Assembly: GCF_001417735.1 (NCBI RefSeq)
Contig: NZ_BBUZ01000026.1
Coordinates: 1-64,000 of the forward strand
Length of the DNA stretch: 64,000 nt
Direction of reading: 5' to 3'
DNA from: Streptomyces sp. NBRC 110028
GTDB taxonomy: Bacteria; Actinomycetota; Actinomycetes; Streptomycetales; Streptomycetaceae
Shown here: positions 8,667 to 20,527 of the stretch, piece by piece
Layout: every line of letters begins with the position of its first letter
How positions within the stretch are numbered: the first letter of the stretch is position 1
Made by a program: the position numbers and the translations under genes
Notes under the pieces: model-generated
Told to the model about the DNA's origin: nothing
What the model saw: only the letters and a program-made list of their open reading frames with translations
Database searches by the model: none

Positions 8667-9293
8667 GTGAGAAGCACCGGCGACGGCACGGCAGCCGGCG
8701 GTCCGTATGCGCTCCAGGGGAGCGCACCGGCCGATCCGGCACTGAAGGCCCGGGTCGCGGCACAGCCCACGGCATCACGTGAGCCCGCCGCGGGGGGTAC
8801 GGAGACGGTCGGCTACCGCGGACCCACGGCGTGCGCCGCCGCGGGCATCACCTACCGCCAGCTGGACTACTGGGCGCGCACCGGCCTGGTGGAGCCGAGC
8901 GTGCGGCCCGCGTACGGGTCGGGCAGCCAGCGGCTGTACAGCTTCCGGGACGTGGTTGTCCTCAAGATCGTCAAGCGGCTGCTGGACACCGGCGTGTCCC
9001 TGCAGAACATCCGGGCCGCGGTCTCGCACCTGCGCACCCGGGGCCTGGACGACCTGGCCCAGATGACGCTGATGAGCGACGGCGCGACGGTGTACGAGTG
9101 CACCTCGCCGGACGAGGTCGTGGACCTCCTCCAGGGCGGCCAGGGCGTCTTCGGGATCGCGGTGGGCGTGGTGTGGCGGGACGTGGAGAGCGCCCTGTCC
9201 CAGCTGCACGGGGAGCGGGTGGACACCGGCGAGACGCTGGTGGGCCACAACCCCGCCGACGAACTCGCCCGGCGCCGCAACCGGGCGGGCTGA
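8667..9293 (+). CDS. MerR-family regulator (Rv1830/ResR position)
   Basis: This 208-aa regulator has a MerR helix-turn-helix at about 50-120, containing ITYRQLDYWARTGL and GSGSQRLYSF. A C-terminal region of unknown ligand has no conserved metal cysteines. The start at GTG 8667 is set by GGAGGT at 8657-8662 and by the promoter at 8608-8636. The longer frame from 8589 would begin before the transcript. It occupies the place of Rv1830 (ResR) after the DUF151 gene. Control of growth or division genes is inferred only from that synteny. Confidence 0.82.
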   Translation: MRSTGDGTAAGGPYALQGSAPADPALKARVAAQPTASREPAAGGTETVGYRGPTACAAAGITYRQLDYWARTGLVEPSVRPAYGSGSQRLYSFRDVVVLKIVKRLLDTGVSLQNIRAAVSHLRTRGLDDLAQMTLMSDGATVYECTSPDEVVDLLQGGQGVFGIAVGVVWRDVESALSQLHGERVDTGETLVGHNPADELARRRNRAG

Positions 9294-9366
9294 GCGCGCT
9301 CCCTCCGGGCGGTTTCCCCGCCCCTGCCGGCGCCGATTGTCAGTGGTGTGCGGCAGCATCGGAGAT

Positions 9367-10842
9367 GTGAGGGGTGCGCCGACGATTCTGCATCTGGACA
9401 TGGACGCCTTCTACGCTTCGGCGGAGCAGGCGGCCAAGCCCAGCCTGCGCGGAAAGCCGGTGGTCGTGGGGGGCCTCGGGCCGCGCGGGGTGGTGGCCAC
9501 CGCGTCGTACGAGGCCCGGGTGTTCGGGGTGCACTCGGCCATGGCGATGGCGCAGGCCCGCAGGCTCTGTCCGAACGCGGCCTACCTCACCCCCCGCTTC
9601 TCCCTCTACCGCCAGGTCAGCGACCAGGTCATGGGGCTGCTGCGGGCGCTGTCGCCGCTGGTGGAGCCGCTGAGCCTGGACGAGGCGTTCGTGGACCTGG
9701 AGGCGGGCGGCACCGAGCCCCGGGTGGCGGCGGCGCGGGCCGTGGCGGAGCGGCTGCGGGCCGATATCCGCGCGGTGACCGGGCTGACCGGTTCGGTGGG
9801 CCTGGCCGGTTCCAAGATGCTCGCCAAGATCGCCTCGGAGCAGGCCAAGCCGGACGGCCTGACGGTCATCGAGCCCGGCACCGAGCGGGAGCTGCTGGGC
9901 CCGATGCCGGTGCGCACCCTGCCGGGCGTCGGCCCGGCCACCGCGGAGGCGCTGCGCCGGGCCGGTATCCACACCGTCGCCGAGACGCGGGAGGCGGGCG
10001 AGGCGGAGCTGATCCGGCTGCTGGGCCGGGCCCATGGCGCGTCGCTGCACCTGATGGCCGGCGGGCGGGACGAGCGGCCGGTGGTCGCCGAGCGGGACGC
10101 CAAGTCCGTCTCCGTGGAGGACACCTTCGACGTCGACCTGACCGACCGCACCCGGGTGCAGCTGGAGGTGGCGCGGCTGGCCGACCGCTGTGTGCGGCGG
10201 TTGCGCGAGGCGGGCCGTTCGGGGCGCACGGTGGTGATCAAGGTGCGGCGGTACGACTTCTCGACGCTGACCCGTTCGGAGACCCTGCGCGGGCCCACCG
10301 ACGATCCCGGCGTGGTCAGGGAGGCCGCGGCGCGGCTGATCGACGGGGTGGACACCACGGCGGGCGTGCGGCTGCTGGGAGTGGGCGTGACGGGGCTCGC
10401 GGACTACACACAGGAGGATCTGTTCGCCCAAGCCGCTCAGGCCGCTCAAGCCGCTCAGGCCGCCGGGGCCGCCCACGAGGCCCTGGAGGGGCCGGAGGGG
10501 GGCTGGGGTACCCGGGCGCCGGAGCCGGAGAGTCCGGGCGTCTCAGAGGCCGCTGAGGGCGCCGGGAGGCCACGGGTCTGGCTGCCGGGGCTCGATGTGC
10601 GGCACACCGAGTTCGGGGCGGGCTGGGTGCAGGGCAGCGGGGTGGGGCGGGTGACCATACGGTTCGAGGTGCCCTGGTCGGGTCCCGGCCGGGTGCGGAC
10701 GTTCGCCGTGGACGACCCGGAGCTCGAGCCGGGCGAGCCGCTGCCGCTGGTGCGGCCCCCCGAGGGCGCCGGCGGCCCGGCCGGGGCGCCCGCGCCGGGC
10801 GAAGGCCGGGGGAGGGGTCAGCCGGTGACGTCCAGCCCGTAG
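9367..10842 (+). CDS. dinB: DNA polymerase IV (Y-family)
   Basis: This translesion polymerase is about 491 aa. The palm carries HLDMDAFYASAEQ near the N-terminus and SLDEAFVD at about residue 100, which supply the catalytic acidic residues. A helix-hairpin-helix (LPGVGPATAEALRRAG) and the little-finger domain follow. The C-terminus is extended beyond other bacterial Pol IV proteins: an AAQAAQ repeat at about 355-370, then a Pro/Glu-rich linker and about 75 residues containing GLDVRHTEFGAGWVQG. The start is uncertain. GTG 9367 fits the family, but GTG 9343 and 9346 are in frame and none has a strong ribosome site. The 3' end overlaps the convergent PRC-barrel gene by 25 bp. Confidence 0.9.
   Translation: MRGAPTILHLDMDAFYASAEQAAKPSLRGKPVVVGGLGPRGVVATASYEARVFGVHSAMAMAQARRLCPNAAYLTPRFSLYRQVSDQVMGLLRALSPLVEPLSLDEAFVDLEAGGTEPRVAAARAVAERLRADIRAVTGLTGSVGLAGSKMLAKIASEQAKPDGLTVIEPGTERELLGPMPVRTLPGVGPATAEALRRAGIHTVAETREAGEAELIRLLGRAHGASLHLMAGGRDERPVVAERDAKSVSVEDTFDVDLTDRTRVQLEVARLADRCVRRLREAGRSGRTVVIKVRRYDFSTLTRSETLRGPTDDPGVVREAAARLIDGVDTTAGVRLLGVGVTGLADYTQEDLFAQAAQAAQAAQAAGAAHEALEGPEGGWGTRAPEPESPGVSEAAEGAGRPRVWLPGLDVRHTEFGAGWVQGSGVGRVTIRFEVPWSGPGRVRTFAVDDPELEPGEPLPLVRPPEGAGGPAGAPAPGEGRGRGQPVTSSP
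10432..10458 (+). repeat. Tandem 9-bp repeat in dinB
   Basis: Three copies of GCCGCTCAR in frame encode the Ala-Ala-Gln run that links the polymerase core to the C-terminal extension. Length variation between strains is likely. Confidence 0.8.
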
Positions 10843-11147
10843 TGGTGGTACAGCTGCAGCTCCTGCTCCGGGGAGAGATGGCGGCCGACCCCCAGGTCCG
10901 GGGCGTCCTTGATCAGTGCCCGGTCGTACGGCACCCGCAGCGAGTCGCCGACGACCTCGCTCGGTTCGAGCGGCACGAAGACGTCCCGGCTGAACAGGCC
11001 GGTGCGTACCGCCGCCCACTCGGGCTCCCCGGTCGCGTCGTCGAGGTAGACCTCGTCCACGGTGCCGATCTTGGCGCCCTCGCGGTCGAATGCCTTGCGG
11101 CCGATCAGGGTCCGCGGGTCGATGTCCGTCTGCACGCTCTCTCCCAC
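10818..11147 (-). CDS. PRC-barrel domain protein
   Basis: This 109-aa protein consists of one PRC-barrel domain, with LIGRKAFDREGAKIGTVDEV at the N-terminal side and an FVPLEPSEVVGD core. Proteins of this type are small adaptor or RNA-binding-like proteins with no assigned reaction. GTG 11147 is used, and GTG 11135 is also possible. The gene converges on dinB and overlaps its last 25 bp, so the two transcripts are antisense to each other at their 3' ends. Its promoter would lie near 11150-11260, back to back with the glycine riboswitch leader. Confidence 0.75.
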   Translation of the reverse strand: MGESVQTDIDPRTLIGRKAFDREGAKIGTVDEVYLDDATGEPEWAAVRTGLFSRDVFVPLEPSEVVGDSLRVPYDRALIKDAPDLGVGRHLSPEQELQLYHHYGLDVTG

Positions 11148-11283
11148 AGGTGGCGATGGTCACGGTGGCGATGGTCCAGTGATACCTACCAAAAGCCACA
11201 TCACCGCACGCGGCCACTCGAGCACCCCCTGGCCCAACCCCCGTCGGCAGACGCGCTGGTACGCTGGCTGTGGCTGCAGACCC

Positions 11284-11500
11284 CGTGCGGGAGAGTCCTC
11301 CGGCGATCGTGCCGGAGGCGCCGAAGGAGCAAATCCTCCCCGGAATCTCTCAGGCACACGTACCGTGCGGGCGAGGTCACTCTGGAAAGCAGGGTGGGCC
11401 ACGGGGAGCACAACTCCGGAACCCCTCCTCACCGACGGTGAAAGCCGGTCGAGCACCTATGACCGGTGAAGCTCTCAGGTTGAGATGACAGAGGGGGAGG
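11284..11500 (+). promoter_or_regulatory. Tandem glycine riboswitch upstream of gcvP
   Basis: The leader holds the conserved glycine aptamer blocks twice: GCGGGAGAGTCC, GGCGCCGAAGGAGCAA and CTCTCAGGCACA in the first unit, then ACTCTGGAAAGCAGGG, ACCGACGGTGAAAGC and CTCTCAGGTTGAGATGACAG in the second. It ends 63 bp before the gcvP start. Glycine binding is expected to switch on gcvP, as in other bacteria. Whether control is by termination or by masking the ribosome site is not clear. Confidence 0.9.
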
Positions 11501-11563
11501 CCGTCCGGGCACCCGCACCGCGGTGCCCCTCGCCGGTCGTACCAGACCAGGAGGCCCCCGCAG

Positions 11564-14479
<2,916 letters not shown>

Positions 14480-14505
14480 CGGGGACGGACCCCACGCACA
14501 ACGAC

Positions 14506-14548
14506 GGGGCCGGTTCGGCGCGAGCGCACCGGGCCGGCCCCTCTTTAT
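14506..14548 (+). terminator. Rho-independent terminator after gcvP
   Basis: GGGGCCGG at 14506-14513 pairs with CCGGCCCC at 14534-14541 and is followed by TCTTTATT. It lies 27 bp after the gcvP stop. Confidence 0.75.
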
Positions 14549-14585
14549 TCGGGCTCGATTCGCCTCCGGGGGTGCCTCGGTCTCC

Positions 14586-14601
14586 CCCAGCTACCGCTGG
14601 G
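14586..14601. repeat. Streptomyces-type intergenic hairpin repeat
   Basis: CCCAGC-TACC-GCTGGG lies inside a C-rich and G-rich flank (14579-14612). Elements of this kind are scattered between genes in many Streptomyces genomes. It sits between the convergent gcvP and DUF5999 genes. Confidence 0.55.
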
Positions 14602-14643
14602 AGGTGCCCCCAGCCGGATGCCAACGTCGCCTGGGTGGTCGGC

Positions 14644-14850
14644 CTAGGCGGCGGTCACGACGTGCTCGGTGGCGAGCGGTCGGCACGGGGCGATGACGCG
14701 CCCGTCCGGCAGCAGCTCACCGGTGTCCTCGAAAAGCAGGACACCATTGCACAGCAGGCTCCAGCCCTGCTCGGGATGGTGCGCCACGAGATGGGCGGCC
14801 TCCCGGTCGGCGGAGTCGGCTGACGGGCACGGTGGTTGATGCTGGCACAT
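14644..14850 (-). CDS. DUF5999 family small protein
   Basis: This 68-aa protein starts MCQHQPPCPSADSADREAAH and contains EQGWSLLCNGVLLFEDTG, which I recognise as the Streptomyces DUF5999 family. The function is unknown. Three cysteines and several histidines in the first 20 residues could bind a metal, but this is a guess. ATG 14850 is chosen because the family begins there. The frame is open up to 15015, but that part is not conserved in character. The 268 bp upstream, to 15118, hold no other gene that I can see. Confidence 0.85.
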   Translation of the reverse strand: MCQHQPPCPSADSADREAAHLVAHHPEQGWSLLCNGVLLFEDTGELLPDGRVIAPCRPLATEHVVTAA

Positions 14851-15118
14851 GGCGAGGTTCTTTCGCTGCGGTGAGGTGTATGTCCTGCTGCTCGCTGCGG
14901 CGTTCATGTTGGCCGCCCCCCGGTTGGTGTCGGTCGGATGCTCCCAGTGTTGCCCCACGGCACGGTTTCCGCAGGGATTTCGCGGCACCGGTCTTGCTAG
15001 ATAATGACGCATCACCCGACCGGACGGTTCACCGTGGCGGGACTGTTACCCGGTCGCAGCGCGGCGCCCCGTGGCCCGGTGGGCCGCGGGGCGCTGGCTC
15101 CGGCACGGAAGGGGCAGG

Positions 15119-15706
15119 TCAGGCGGGGGAGCCCAGCAGTGGGGCGGGGGTCAGCCGATGGGTGAGGACGGGCAGCAGATCGGCCGCCGGGTGCGGGCGG
15201 TGCGCCGCGATGCCGGGCGGTGCCGGGGCCAGCGGCACCAGCAGGTCCCCGGCGCCGAGGCCGCCCTCGGCGGCGTCCGCCGTGGGGTCGCCGTGCAGCC
15301 ACAGCGCGACCATGTACAGCTCGGGGATGGACAGCAGCCGCGGCTGGTACGCGGTGGGCAGTGACTCGGCCTGGCGCAGGGCGAGTTCGGCCGAGGCCAC
15401 GTACGGCCCCTGGGAGAAGTGCGAGAAGGCCCAGCCGTCGGCGGTGAGCATGGCCTCGGCGGCGGCCACTGTGCGGTCGCCGTCGCGGAGCATGAAGCGC
15501 CAGCCGGTCAGTCTGACCCGGGGCGGGCCGGCGGGGGTGGTGATGTCGTCCAAGAGGTGGACGGGAAGCGGGTGTTCGGGTTCGAAGGGGCCGGACAGGG
15601 AGCTGAGTGCCGGGGTGCGGACCTCATGGACGGCGGTGGGGGAGCCAAGGGCCGTGAGGACGCTGCGCAGGGCGGGCGCCGGGGCCGGGGGCACAAGCAG
15701 CGGCAT
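15119..15706 (-). CDS. Conserved hypothetical protein
   Basis: This 195-aa protein has no recognised domain, signal peptide or membrane helix. The sequence is regular alpha/beta with GWRFMLRDGDRTVAAAEAML and a Pro/Ala-rich C-terminus. Codon use is typical of the genome and the frame is long, so it looks like a real gene. It is transcribed away from the GCS2 gene. The 457-bp gap upstream (15707-16163) is shared with that gene. I cannot assign a function. Confidence 0.65.
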   Translation of the reverse strand: MPLLVPPAPAPALRSVLTALGSPTAVHEVRTPALSSLSGPFEPEHPLPVHLLDDITTPAGPPRVRLTGWRFMLRDGDRTVAAAEAMLTADGWAFSHFSQGPYVASAELALRQAESLPTAYQPRLLSIPELYMVALWLHGDPTADAAEGGLGAGDLLVPLAPAPPGIAAHRPHPAADLLPVLTHRLTPAPLLGSPA

Positions 15707-15924
15707 GGTGGGTCGCCTCTCACGTCTAAGACACGGTGGAGCGATAGCGGGCCGGGGTAGGGGCGCGCGCTGTCGGTGTACAGAGCTCGGAACGCGGGTC
15801 AGAGGGGGCCGGGACGAACTGTCCGGGCGTTATCTCTCTGCCTCGTAAAGCGAGTTTATACGACCCATGTTCCGGGCGTGTTTCGGCTAGCTGTCCCCGA
15901 TATTGCGCACAAGGTGATTTCAGG

Positions 15925-15940
15925 CCCGCACGGGTGCGGG
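15925..15940. promoter_or_regulatory. Hairpin in the 457-bp divergent gap
   Basis: CCCGCA-CGGG-TGCGGG lies in the middle of the 15707-16163 gap. The gap is otherwise less GC-rich than its surroundings and should hold promoters for both flanking genes. No gene is seen in it. Confidence 0.3.
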
Positions 15941-15979
15941 GATTTCCCCCGATTCGGTGCCGGATGCACGGATATGACC

Positions 15980-16007
15980 TGACGGTTTACGCCCGCCGCG
16001 GTAGGCT
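15980..16007 (+). promoter_or_regulatory. Possible promoter of the GCS2 gene
   Basis: TGACGG at 15980-15985 and TAGGCT at 16002-16007 are 16 bp apart. This would give a leader of about 150 nt before ATG 16164. The match is moderate. Confidence 0.35.
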
Positions 16008-16163
16008 GGATCCCGCCGATCCATTTTCATGGAGCAATGCGCCACTGTTGAGAGCCTAGCGGCTGGACGGGCCGTGCGGGGCGTTATCGATCACATTGGC
16101 GGGCATCATCGAGCGTGGTGTGCGCGGTGCGGGCGCCGACGATCCACTCGAGGAGGTGCTCCG

Positions 16164-17666
16164 ATGGGGGAGAAGGTCATAGCCGGTGAGTTCGACCCGT
16201 CCGGTCGGCAGCGGCAGCGCGGACGCTTGCGGCAGGGCCTCGACGCGCTGTCCCGGCTCCTGGCCGACAAGCGGTTCGACCGCCCGAGGAATCTCATGGG
16301 GCTGGAGATCGAGCTGAATCTCGCAGGCGCCGACGGGCTGCCGAGGATGATGAACACGGAGGTTCTGGAGCGCATCGCGAGTCACGATTTCCAGACCGAA
16401 CTCGGACAGTGCAATCTTGAAGTAAATATCGTGCCGCACCGTTTGCACGGCAGAGTTCTCGACCAGCTCTCGGAAGAGCTGCGGACGGGATTGTCATATG
16501 CCGACCGCAAGGCGCGTGAGGTGTCCTCCGAGATCGTGATGATCGGAATTCTGCCGACGCTCGCCGCCGGGGATCTCGGATCGGCCAACCTGTCCTACGA
16601 CGACCGTTACAAACTTCTCAACGAACAGATGCTGGCCGCCCGCGGCGAGGATTTCCTCATCGATATCGAGGGCCGGGAGCGCATCAGCTACGCCAGCGCC
16701 ACCATCGCCCCCGAGGCCGCCTGCACCTCCGTCCAGCTGCACCTCCAGGTCACCCCCGGACGCTTCGCCGCCGTGTGGAACGCCGCGCAGGCCGTGGCCG
16801 CCGTGCAGATCGCCATCGGCGCCAACTCCCCTTTCGTCTTCGGCCGCGAGGTGTGGCGCGAGTCCCGCCCGCCGCTGTTCCTGCAGGCCACCGATGTGCG
16901 CGCACCGGAATACGCGGCGCAGGGAGTGCGGCCGCGCACCTGGTTCGGAGAGCGCTGGATCACCGACGCGTATCAGCTCTTCGAGGAGAACCTGCGCTAC
17001 TTCCCCCCGCTGCTGTCCACCGGCACCGACGAGGAGCCGCTGCGCACCCTGGACGAGGGCGGTGTGCCCGAGCTGCAGGAGCTGGTGCTGCACAACGGCA
17101 CGATCTACCGCTGGAACCGGCCCGTCTACCAAGTCGTGGACGGCGTGCCGCATCTGCGCGTGGAGAACCGGGTGCTGCCCGCGGGGCCCACCGTCACCGA
17201 TGTCATCGCCAACGCCGCCCTCTACTACGGGCTGGTCAGGGCGCTCGCCGAGGAGCCGCGCCCGGTGTGGACCCGGCTGCCGTTCACCGCCGCCGCGGCC
17301 AACTTCGACGCCGCGTGCCGGCACGGCATCGACACGGTCCTGCAGTGGCCGAAGCCCGGCCGCTCCTCCTCCCTGGCGCGCATCCCCGCCGTGCGGCTGG
17401 TCCGCGAGGAACTGCTGCCGCTGGCCGCCGCCGGCCTGGACGCCTGGGGCGTCGAGCCCGCCGACCGCGACCGCTACCTCGGAGTGATCGAGCAGCGCTG
17501 CGCCCTGCGGGTCAACGGCGCGTCCTGGCAGGCCGCGACCTACCACCGGGCACGGGACAGCGGGTTGGGCCGGGACGCGGCGCTCGCCGCCATGACCCGC
17601 CGCTACTGCGCCCTGATGCGCACCGATGCCCCGGTCCACACCTGGCCCGCGGACCTCTCGGCTTGA
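16164..17666 (+). CDS. Glutamate-cysteine ligase family 2 protein
   Basis: This 500-aa protein of the GCS2 carboxylate-amine ligase family would join glutamate, or a similar acid, to an amine using ATP. The signature region is clear: LMGLEIELNLAGADGLPRM at about residues 50-70 and the LEVNIVPHRL metal/ATP region. The family usually has ELGQFN there; this protein has ELGQCN. ATG 16164 follows GAGGAGGT at about 16149 and is preferred over the frame's first ATG at 16029. Streptomyces use mycothiol rather than glutathione, so the true substrate is uncertain. It is monocistronic. Confidence 0.82.
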   Translation: MGEKVIAGEFDPSGRQRQRGRLRQGLDALSRLLADKRFDRPRNLMGLEIELNLAGADGLPRMMNTEVLERIASHDFQTELGQCNLEVNIVPHRLHGRVLDQLSEELRTGLSYADRKAREVSSEIVMIGILPTLAAGDLGSANLSYDDRYKLLNEQMLAARGEDFLIDIEGRERISYASATIAPEAACTSVQLHLQVTPGRFAAVWNAAQAVAAVQIAIGANSPFVFGREVWRESRPPLFLQATDVRAPEYAAQGVRPRTWFGERWITDAYQLFEENLRYFPPLLSTGTDEEPLRTLDEGGVPELQELVLHNGTIYRWNRPVYQVVDGVPHLRVENRVLPAGPTVTDVIANAALYYGLVRALAEEPRPVWTRLPFTAAAANFDAACRHGIDTVLQWPKPGRSSSLARIPAVRLVREELLPLAAAGLDAWGVEPADRDRYLGVIEQRCALRVNGASWQAATYHRARDSGLGRDAALAAMTRRYCALMRTDAPVHTWPADLSA

Positions 17667-17686
17667 GAGCCTGGGGCGCCGAGAGC

Positions 17687-19549
17687 CTAGGGCGCCCCGG
17701 CCTCGCCCGCGGCGACGATGGCCTTGAGCATGGCCGTGTTGATCTGCGCGGGGTCGTTCACCCGCTGCGCCGATCCGCCGGTCGCCCGGGCGATCTCGCG
17801 GCACGCGGCCTGGTCGGCGTCCGGACCGACAGCGATGGCGATGAGCGGCACCGGGCGGTCCGGGTCGACCAGCCCCTTCAGCTCCTTCACCAGCGCGGAG
17901 CGCGAGATGCCGTCCGGATCCTGGTTGGCGCCGTCGGTGAGGAGCACCACCGCGTTGAACTTGCCCCGTACGAAGGTGTCCTGGGCGTGTTTGTAGGCGG
18001 CCAGCGTGGTGTCGTACAGCCCGGTCGAACCCTCGGGGAGCGGCTTCAGCGCGGCGAAGGCGGCTGACAGCACATCCCGCTGGCCGGTTCCGTCCGGGGT
18101 GCGCGCCCCGAGCTGCCGGGCCGCGACCAGTTCCCGGTAGTCGCGGTCGCCGTCCAGCTCGGTCGAGAACTCCCACAGCCCGATCTCGTCCCCCGCGGTG
18201 AACCGCGAAAGGGCCTGCCGCAGCGATGCCTTGGTGACGTCCATCCGGCTCTGGCCGGGGCGGCCCGGCACCGGGTCGTTCATCGACGCCGAGGCGTCGA
18301 CGACCGTGTTCAGCCGGGCGCTCTGCACGGTGATGGTCCACATGCCCAGGGCCGCTTCGACCTCGCGGGCGGACGGCCCGGGCGAGGGCGTGACCGCGTA
18401 CGGCTGGGGGGTGCGGCCGCCCGCGGCCCGTGCCACGTCCTCGCTGACCTTGCCGTCCGGCGTCCGGAAGCCGTCCTTGCGCAGGGCGGCGCGGCCGGGG
18501 GCGTCGGTGAGCAGCGTCATGAAGCGGGTGGCGGCCCGCGCCCGTACGGTGGTCAGCTCGCGGTCGTTGAGCACCGTGTACGGGTAGTCCAGCTCGGCCG
18601 TGCCGTCCTTCGGATAGAACAGGCCGAGGCGGGAGGCACCGTCGGCCTTCGCGTTGTGGGCGAAGGCGGCCTGCTCGGACAGGACCACCGCCTCCTCGCG
18701 CCGGGGCAGTGACGTCAGCAGGGCGGCGTCGGTCGCGGCGGCCCGCTGGGACAGGAGCTTGGCGTTGGCCGCGGCGCGCGTATCGGCCGCGGCCTTTCCG
18801 CCGGCCGCGCCCGCCTTGGCGATGGACCCGTTGATCCGGGCGAGGGCGAGCAGCCCGGTGGCGCTGCGTGCCGGGTCGGCGGTGTTCAGCCGGGGGCCGT
18901 CGCCGCCGCTTCCCGCCTCGGCCAGGCGCGCCCAGTCGTACGTCTTGTCCGGCCAGCCCAGCCGGTCGGCCGCCGTGGCCGTGGCGGCGACCGTGACCGG
19001 CGAGGAGGCGACCCCGCCGAGCGTGTCCAGGGGCGCGGCGCGGACCGGGGAGGTGGCCGCGCGCTCGACCCAGACGCTGGAGTCCGGCACCCATACCTGG
19101 AACCCCGGGGAGCGGCCCGTGTCGCCGAGCGCCTTGGCGACCTCGTACGCCGGGCGACTGGCGACCCTCACGTCCAGACAGCGGCCATCGGACCGGATGC
19201 CCGCCTTCCGGGCGTGGTCGGCCACGGTGCGCAGCGCCGGGGCGATGTCGGGAGACGCGGCCACGGAGAGCCGCACCGCGTTGCTGCGGCAGGAGCCGGC
19301 GGACGGCAGCAGTCCGCCGCGTAAGACCACCACGGCGCCGGCCGCGACGGCCAGTACCAGCGCTGTGGAGATCGCCACGGTCCGGCGTCGGGAGGACGCG
19401 CCGGGTCTGGACCCCGTATTGTCCGGTGCGGAGTGATCGATGCGTCCGGTGTGATCCGCGTGATCGGTGTGATCGGCGCGGTCCATGGCATCGAAGATGC
19501 CGGAGTAGTCGGGACCGTCGGATTCGTCGGGCTGGCTGTGGCGTCCCAT
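17687..19549 (-). CDS. Membrane-anchored substrate-binding/VWA domain protein
   Basis: This 620-aa protein has a cytoplasmic N-terminus rich in His and Asp (HTDHADHT at about 27-34), one membrane helix at about 58-80, a periplasmic-binding-protein-like domain at about 90-380, and a von Willebrand A domain to the C-terminus. The VWA metal site is present as VDASASM near residue 417. Similar Actinobacteria proteins are annotated as extracellular solute-binding plus VWA proteins with unknown ligand. It converges on the GCS2 gene with a 20-bp gap. The external part probably binds a small ligand and a protein partner, which is inference. Confidence 0.75.
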   Translation of the reverse strand: MGRHSQPDESDGPDYSGIFDAMDRADHTDHADHTGRIDHSAPDNTGSRPGASSRRRTVAISTALVLAVAAGAVVVLRGGLLPSAGSCRSNAVRLSVAASPDIAPALRTVADHARKAGIRSDGRCLDVRVASRPAYEVAKALGDTGRSPGFQVWVPDSSVWVERAATSPVRAAPLDTLGGVASSPVTVAATATAADRLGWPDKTYDWARLAEAGSGGDGPRLNTADPARSATGLLALARINGSIAKAGAAGGKAAADTRAAANAKLLSQRAAATDAALLTSLPRREEAVVLSEQAAFAHNAKADGASRLGLFYPKDGTAELDYPYTVLNDRELTTVRARAATRFMTLLTDAPGRAALRKDGFRTPDGKVSEDVARAAGGRTPQPYAVTPSPGPSAREVEAALGMWTITVQSARLNTVVDASASMNDPVPGRPGQSRMDVTKASLRQALSRFTAGDEIGLWEFSTELDGDRDYRELVAARQLGARTPDGTGQRDVLSAAFAALKPLPEGSTGLYDTTLAAYKHAQDTFVRGKFNAVVLLTDGANQDPDGISRSALVKELKGLVDPDRPVPLIAIAVGPDADQAACREIARATGGSAQRVNDPAQINTAMLKAIVAAGEAGAP

Positions 19550-19698
19550 GGCGATCTGTCTCTCCTGGAAGATGACGCTGTCAGGCGGGACGGGCGCGCC
19601 GGCGGATGGCGCCCGGCCCAGCCTGCTCGTGCGCGATCTCGGATGTGTTTTCGAGACCTTAGCGGGGCGGGCGCGCCGATGAGGCAGGAAGAGCGGAA

Positions 19699-20505
19699 GT
19701 GGAGGCAGGAGTGCAGTCAGAGGCGCGCGGGGCGATGCTGCCCGAGGGCGACCTGCCGCGGCGGATGCTGCGCGACGAGACGCTGCTGGTGCTGGCGTTG
19801 TCGCTCGGCGCGAGCGCCCTGTCCGCGCTGATCAGCTTCATCGGTTCGGTGACCAAGCCCGGTGGGCTCAAGGATCAGGCGGCCACCCTCAACGCCTCCC
19901 AGGCGCCCGGCCGCCCCTGGCTGGACCTGGCCTGGCAGCTGTTCGGGATCGCGACCGCGCTGGTGCCGGTCGCACTTGTGGCCCATCTGCTGCTGCGGGA
20001 GGGCGCCGCGCTGCGCGCGATCGGCTTCGACCGTACCCGGCCGCGCTCCGACCTGGGGTGGGGCGCCGCGGTGGCGGCGGGCATCGGCGGCACCGGGCTG
20101 CTGCTCTACCTGGGCGCGCGGGCGGCGGGGGCCAATCTGACGGTGGTGCCCGAGGCGCTGCCCGAGGTGTGGTGGAAGCTGCCCGTGCTCATCGTCTCCG
20201 CCGTGCAGAACGCCGTGCTGGAGGAGGTGGTCGTGGTCGGCTATCTGCTGCGCAGGCTCGGGCAGTTGGGCTGGACGCCGATGGCCGCGCTGCTGGCCAG
20301 CTCGGTGCTGCGCGGTTCGTACCACCTCTACCAGGGGATCGGCGGCTTCTTCGGCAACATGGCGATGGGCGTCGTCTTCGTCCTGCTCTACCGCAGGTGG
20401 GGGCGGGTCGGACCGCTGGTCGCGGCGCATGCGCTGATCGACATCGTGGCGTTCGTCGGCTACGCCCTGCTGGCGGGCAAGGTGGGCTGGCTGCCCACCG
20501 CCTGA
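19699..20505 (+). CDS. CPBP family intramembrane metalloprotease
   Basis: This 268-aa membrane protein has about eight hydrophobic segments and the CPBP (Abi) motifs: LEEVVVVGYLLRRL at about 173-186, SYHLYQG at about 212-218 and HALIDIVAF near 250. The glutamate pair and the histidines would hold the catalytic metal. The Arg usually found after the EE pair is replaced by Gly-Tyr. The substrate is unknown; family members process prenylated proteins or confer immunity. GTG 19699 follows AGGAAG, and GTG 19711, with GGAGG, is equally possible. Confidence 0.82.
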   Translation: MEAGVQSEARGAMLPEGDLPRRMLRDETLLVLALSLGASALSALISFIGSVTKPGGLKDQAATLNASQAPGRPWLDLAWQLFGIATALVPVALVAHLLLREGAALRAIGFDRTRPRSDLGWGAAVAAGIGGTGLLLYLGARAAGANLTVVPEALPEVWWKLPVLIVSAVQNAVLEEVVVVGYLLRRLGQLGWTPMAALLASSVLRGSYHLYQGIGGFFGNMAMGVVFVLLYRRWGRVGPLVAAHALIDIVAFVGYALLAGKVGWLPTA

Positions 20506-20527
20506 CGCCCCGCCCCCGGCAGGCCGT

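Noticed and set aside
16494..19094. 866-codon minus-strand frame opposite GCS2 and in another frame of the VWA gene
   Set aside because: The GCS2 and VWA genes carry the recognisable domains. This frame has none.
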